From: Clostridia bacterium
Lineage (GTDB): Bacteria > Bacillota > Clostridia > Christensenellales > Pumilibacteraceae
Direction of reading: 5' to 3'
Assembly (NCBI GenBank): GCA_017623435.1
Contig: JAGAPD010000005.1
Span: 1-46,037, forward strand
DNA: 46,037 nt
Part shown: piece after piece, positions 42,601 to 46,037 of the stretch
How the letters are laid out: every line of letters starts with the position of its first letter
How positions within the stretch are numbered: the first letter of the stretch is position 1
Notes under the pieces: generated by a model
Database searches by the model: none
Told to the model about the DNA's origin: nothing
What the model saw: only the letters and a program-made list of their open reading frames with translations
Position numbers and translations under genes: made by a program

Positions 42601-45600
42601 TTAATACGCTTGAAGTGATGTCACCGCGCTACGTTTCTTTCGTGGACGAGGGCAATTTTTTGTGCGCTTTGATGCTCGTAAAAAGCATCGCGGACGAACA
42701 AACTGCGAGAGAGATTGAAAATCTGATAGCGGAAACGAAAATTGAAAAGCTGTTCGACAGTGAGCGCAACTTGTTCTTCGTGGGCTATAACGAGCGTGAG
42801 CATTCCTACGACTGCCACTACGACCTGTGCGCAAGCGAGGCGAGCATAGGCTACCTCGTAGCAATCGCGCTTGGCAAAATTCCCTCGTCCTCGTGGTATA
42901 CGCTCTCGCGTAGAATGGTAAAAAGTAGCGGAGGAAACGCTATGTATTCGTGGACGGGCGGAGCGTTTGAATACCTCTTAACGCCTGCGTTTTTTGGCTA
43001 CGAAAAAGGTACGCTTTTTTATCAAAGCGCACTCTCGTGCGTAAAAGCGCAAATAAATTATTCAAAAAGGAAAAAGCAAAACGTTTGGGGAATCAGCGAA
43101 AGCCAGTACCGTAGTTACGAGGACAACGGCGACTACAAGTACCGCGCGCACGGACTTAGCGAGCTTGCTCTCAGCAAAAGATACGACTGCACCGTTTTTG
43201 CTCCTTACGCGTCGTTGCTTAGCTTAAGGTACGCGCCAAGCGCAGTTTTTTCCAACCTATGCTACTTTATGGAAAAGGGAACGGGTAAGTACGGGCTTTA
43301 CGAAGCGTACGACGACAAGCCCGTAAAAACTTATATGGCTCATCACCAAGGCATGATTATGCTTGCTGTTTGCAACTTTTTGAAAGATAACGCCGTGGTT
43401 AATCAGCTAAGTAAAGAATTTTGCGTGCACTCCGTCCAACCGCTTTTGTCCTTGCCTGCGTGCTTTGAAGAAGTAGAGAAGGCACAATCGAAAATTTTTG
43501 ATACGCCAAAATCAGAGCAAAAACGCGTAAATAAACTATACGCTTATCCTACGCTTTCACTCAATTTTTCGGGCGCGTACTCGTTCGCAACCGACGAGCG
43601 CGGTAGAGGCTTTTCACACTATCACGGACACCTTCTAACTCGCAAACGGCAGGGTACGGGTATGCTCGTTTTTGCAAAATTAGGCAAAAGGGAGTACGAT
43701 TTAACGGGTAAAACGGACGCTACTTTTTACGGCGGAAAAACGCAGTACAATTTCTCGTGCAAGCAGTTTAGCGCGAGTGTTTTTGCAATGGCGCTAACGG
43801 GAATTGAAGGCGAAGTAAGACAAGTTTCAATAAAAAATACGAGCGATAAAGAAATTGAAATTATGCTTTCGTCTTACTGCGAAATCGTACTTGATTATGA
43901 GGAAAACGATAGGGCGCATCGCGAGTATAATAGTATGTTCGTAAAAACGAAGGAAATAAATTATCCGCACGCCGTCGTTGCGACTCGACCTGACGCGCCT
44001 TTTTTTGCGCATACCGTCGTGGGCGGAAAAGCGGTATTCGAAACTAACCGCGCTAACTTTTTCAACCGTCATAAAAACCCGTCGTTTGGCGCGGTCTTAG
44101 ATCCTATTTTTAGCGCAAGCGTGACTTTAAAAATCAAGGCAGGAGAGCAAAAGCAAGTCAACTTCGTTTACTTTGCGTCCTTTTCTAAAAGCAAGCTTCT
44201 TAAAAGCTTAATCACCGTTTCGCAAGAAAACTATTTTGATAAATACGCGCTTTTAGGCTCTTACGCACCCCTTAACGCGCAGGCGAGTAAACTTGCTTCG
44301 CTGATTTTATCAAACGTTGGCAGTTATAAGGAAAATTTGAGCTACGCATTTCCCACTTGCTATCCGCTCGTCGCGGTGAAGTTTTTGTCAAGCGACCGCT
44401 ATTACGCGTTTGAAAAGACGATAAACGATCTGTCCGTCGTAGCAAGGGCAGGTATAAAGTTCAATTTGGCTATTTTGTACTGTGAAAAAAGCGGATATTT
44501 TCACAGCGACTTTGATCTTATTGACGAAATTATCGAGCGTAGCAGTATAAGAAAAAATATGATAAGAAATGGAGCGTTGCGCGTTATAAATTTCGCTGGG
44601 CAAAAGGATTTGTACTTGGCGGTAGAGCGAAACTGCGTGGATCTTCAGCGTGAAAATATTGAAATTAAAACTCTTCCAGAGATTTTCTCGCCCGTAGGTG
44701 CATCTGAAAAATTAGACGCGCCCGAGCTGATTTTACCGCTTGGAAGAGGGGGTTTTACTAATGATTACGCTTATTATCTCGACGTAAGCGACCGCCCAGC
44801 GCCTAAGCCGTGGAGCAATATTATCGCAAACGAAAACTTTGGCACGCTTATTACCGATAGTGGTGGAGGATACACCTACGCGCACAATTCGCGTGAGAAT
44901 AAAATAACTGAGTGGAGTAACGATAGCGTTTTGGACGGCAGTAGTGAAAGTATATTTTTAGGAGAAAACAATTGCGTTTGGTCGCTTACTCGTAACCCCT
45001 CTACGAAGAATGCAAGCTACGCGGTAAAGCACGCGATAGGCTATACTTCGCATTACTGTAATTATAACGGGGTGTGCGCAACGCTTACCCAAACGATAGG
45101 GAGTGCGCACGTAAAATACTATATCGTTAAGTTAAAAAATACAAACTGTGCCGTGCGTAAAATCGACGTTACCTTTTGCGCGGATTTGGTTTTGGGCGAC
45201 TTTAAGGAAAACACTATCCACTCTCTTTTATTTGGTAGAGAAGGTAATAGATTGACTGCAAAAAATTGTCAAAACGGAATGAGCGTTTTCGTAGATTGTA
45301 GTGAAAACTTAATTGAGTATGCTTTTTCGCGAAAGACTATGAAAAACAGAAGCGGACGGTATTGTAAAATAAATAAACTTGATAGTGCAGTTTTGGGTAA
45401 CTCTCTAATTTACTGCACGACCATTTCCCTTGCTCCTAATCAGGAAAAGGAAGTAATTTTTTCACTATGTGAAGAGGGCGAACCTTGCTTTGATTGCGTT
45501 AATGAAACTTTGGAGAAAAATATAAAACGGCGCACCACGTTATCGCCCGTTTTGATAAATTCAGGTAATTTAGCGCTTGATATTTTGTATCGTTGGCTGC

Positions 45601-46037
45601 CCGTACAAATACTGGATTGTAGATTTTTAGCGCGCACCGCTTTTTATCAGGCAGGAGGCGCATACGGCTTTCGCGATCAACTCCAAGACGGTATGAGTGT
45701 TATGTACTTTGATAAAAAGTTAGCGCGTGAGCATATACTTCGCTCTGCCGCGCACCAGTACGAGAACGGTGACGTTCAACACTGGTGGCATCCTCCTTTT
45801 ACGGGAGTGAGGACGCATTTTTGTGACGATAGACTTTTTCTCGTTTGGGCGACGGTAGAGTATATTCGCTACACGGGCGACAGAGAAATTTTAAGCGAAA
45901 AAACGCCCTTTCTTCGTGATATCCCTATAAAGCCCGATCAAAAATCGGTATACCACACCGCGCAACAAACAGAGGAAAATTATTCCCTTTACGAGCATAT
46001 AGTACGCGCAATTGATAGTACCGCTATTTGCGACGGA
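39669..46037 (+). CDS. Cyclic beta-1,2-glucan synthase-like giant protein (NdvB/ChvB type), truncated by window end
   Basis: The frame from ATG 39669 stays open for 2,123 codons to the last base, with no stop. Residues 1-22 form a membrane helix (MLLIILACSFVILLLALLS). A GT84-like transferase follows a helix pair near 360-390: VLDADTAL (Asp552), FTGKGIYHIEKM, SHDYIEGAYAG (651) and RWLRGDWQLLPWL (685). About four more helices lie at roughly 720-860. A glycoamylase-like region has GNLYNWYD (970) and MAHHQGMIM (about 1224-1232). The C-terminal GH94-like part has YGFRDQLQD (1999) and DVQHWWHPP (2035); its catalytic region lies beyond the edge. Family proteins build beta-1,2-glucans at the membrane, export them, and trim them by phosphorolysis. 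GGAGAG precedes the start. Linear rather than cyclic product is possible in a Firmicute. Confidence 0.88.
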   Translation, partial: MLLIILACSFVILLLALLSVYFAPKYETNFSLCKKTDEQKLALAVRELAKNCAVVENCGRGVPYKCVTKALNNAYNQLTKRVKSNAKLEEYERIIYDDYYKIQENLSLVKKDKNAFLSLFHVGGKPRIYLLCSLIVRSLDGNVSGNVFSRLVGVFNTERPLTYPEIMYLPSMLRFCLCEYLSLFCARSTNANFYKNKGIEDGKKNRFNRALTGYASYLMGISETSEGKNKKFVERTCENNGNSLFDRIANYQAFNSVYLVSVSSTVCSMHGLVKWLTPSAMLDFSPVHDLLKEDKTYLSSTDYSKYCYLNRVHELAKRTCLSEREFCRRMIARAQNEKCDFCKILFPHQKSKHIERLYIFVQVLLAFFLTGASVFAFNLWWSAPIQFPVFLWISIRIVNLVCSRFARRPHLYVSEKALSESATATIVYSRLIASESEVEDAVFMLKSIACANPSTRFNYALLVDFPSSDSQISPYDQPLIDKLKAQFSTLDDRFCLLLRDRTYNEQKKIYDAHEKKRGALLDFNEYVLYGKTDAFRLILGERKKSKYAIVLDADTALSSAIDLVCEMEHPYNGEVSVMNLNMRATPKSANATYFSALTAGEIGLNGYINENSSVENDLFFAGNFTGKGIYHIEKMHDSVNVAFPDNAILSHDYIEGAYAGCATSGESALDECPPNFSAYFTRALRWLRGDWQLLPWLKNKVKNKQGRKVKNILRPVQKWHIFCNMLYSLLPVFYFTLVTLSCVIKADYLVILALVGAFLGEIFSLPSLFYAPRIFLKNCAIDLFLLSVLPVSALYNGYNILLTLVRLIKKRNLLEWKVYAHSKGKKDFTLLLFSTTIVLFLLNLFLAQSFLVGALCVLFVLGAPLIKLTDESKKERQIPSVLQGYLMQIARSTWHFFEESVTAKTHFLPPDNYDERDGYGYAMRTSPTDIAMALNSVFCAYTLEIISLEKAQNFIKKTVKTLINLPKWQGNLYNWYDLNTLEVMSPRYVSFVDEGNFLCALMLVKSIADEQTAREIENLIAETKIEKLFDSERNLFFVGYNEREHSYDCHYDLCASEASIGYLVAIALGKIPSSSWYTLSRRMVKSSGGNAMYSWTGGAFEYLLTPAFFGYEKGTLFYQSALSCVKAQINYSKRKKQNVWGISESQYRSYEDNGDYKYRAHGLSELALSKRYDCTVFAPYASLLSLRYAPSAVFSNLCYFMEKGTGKYGLYEAYDDKPVKTYMAHHQGMIMLAVCNFLKDNAVVNQLSKEFCVHSVQPLLSLPACFEEVEKAQSKIFDTPKSEQKRVNKLYAYPTLSLNFSGAYSFATDERGRGFSHYHGHLLTRKRQGTGMLVFAKLGKREYDLTGKTDATFYGGKTQYNFSCKQFSASVFAMALTGIEGEVRQVSIKNTSDKEIEIMLSSYCEIVLDYEENDRAHREYNSMFVKTKEINYPHAVVATRPDAPFFAHTVVGGKAVFETNRANFFNRHKNPSFGAVLDPIFSASVTLKIKAGEQKQVNFVYFASFSKSKLLKSLITVSQENYFDKYALLGSYAPLNAQASKLASLILSNVGSYKENLSYAFPTCYPLVAVKFLSSDRYYAFEKTINDLSVVARAGIKFNLAILYCEKSGYFHSDFDLIDEIIERSSIRKNMIRNGALRVINFAGQKDLYLAVERNCVDLQRENIEIKTLPEIFSPVGASEKLDAPELILPLGRGGFTNDYAYYLDVSDRPAPKPWSNIIANENFGTLITDSGGGYTYAHNSRENKITEWSNDSVLDGSSESIFLGENNCVWSLTRNPSTKNASYAVKHAIGYTSHYCNYNGVCATLTQTIGSAHVKYYIVKLKNTNCAVRKIDVTFCADLVLGDFKENTIHSLLFGREGNRLTAKNCQNGMSVFVDCSENLIEYAFSRKTMKNRSGRYCKINKLDSAVLGNSLIYCTTISLAPNQEKEVIFSLCEEGEPCFDCVNETLEKNIKRRTTLSPVLINSGNLALDILYRWLPVQILDCRFLARTAFYQAGGAYGFRDQLQDGMSVMYFDKKLAREHILRSAAHQYENGDVQHWWHPPFTGVRTHFCDDRLFLVWATVEYIRYTGDREILSEKTPFLRDIPIKPDQKSVYHTAQQTEENYSLYEHIVRAIDSTAICDG

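Overview
The window looks like a chromosomal segment of an uncultured, spore-forming Clostridia-type Firmicute. Evidence for this is a SpoIVFB-type protease and a pro-SigK sigma factor, McsA-McsB-ClpC, RNase J together with RNase E/G, long-form HPF, A-type RNase P RNA, and consensus SigA promoters, many with an extended -10. Species assignment is not possible from sequence alone. Apart from one twin transporter-lipoprotein locus and two repeat islands, it is core housekeeping DNA.

Layout. 1-5.9 kb: the tail of an unknown gene, a secreted membrane-anchored propeller/SH3 protein (-), and an overlapping ppx-maf-mreB operon. 5.9-9.7 kb: two tandem paralogous solute-binding proteins (-), each with its own near-identical promoter and no permease nearby. 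9.7-10.6 kb: an island of short dispersed repeats, some nested in one another. 10.7-14.6 kb: minD-minE-(SpoIVFA-like)-spoIVFB, then RNase G. 14.6-17.2 kb: a large inverted repeat, an FAD oxidoreductase, a 21-codon gene remnant and an unknown membrane protein. 17.3-19.3 kb: groES-groEL (-), with groEL broken by an apparent 1-nt deletion. 19.4-23.9 kb: dCMP deaminase-mcsA-mcsB-clpC with no ctsR. 24-30.4 kb: hpf, pgi, a YitT-family protein, a sugar isomerase-like TIM barrel, asnS and an SGNH hydrolase. 30.4-31.3 kb: a second repeat island ending in two copies of a ~155-nt multi-hairpin element beside tRNA-Glu(CTC). 31.5-39.2 kb: pgk, a histidine phosphatase, a sugar nucleotidyltransferase, rnj-trmR-trhP and sigK. 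39.2-39.6 kb: rnpB. 39.67 kb to the right edge: one uninterrupted frame of more than 2,123 codons, a cyclic-beta-1,2-glucan-synthase-like protein that runs off the window.

How the genes work together. SpoIVFB and its probable substrate pro-SigK are both present, along with a short SpoIVFA-like membrane partner, outlining the mother-cell checkpoint of sporulation. McsA/McsB/ClpC form the phosphoarginine-directed protein-degradation arm, and GroES/GroEL the folding arm. TrmR and TrhP act in sequence on wobble uridine 34 of tRNAs. RNase J, RNase G and RNase P RNA cover RNA processing.

Most notable signals. (1) The tandem multi-hairpin element at 30932-31283, whose two copies differ by paired, structure-preserving changes. 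(2) REP-like hairpin modules at 9.8-10.5 kb inserted into another repeat, each with its own self-complementary flanks. (3) The groEL frameshift. (4) The giant glucan-synthase-like gene, recognisable only by reading the open frame to the window edge.
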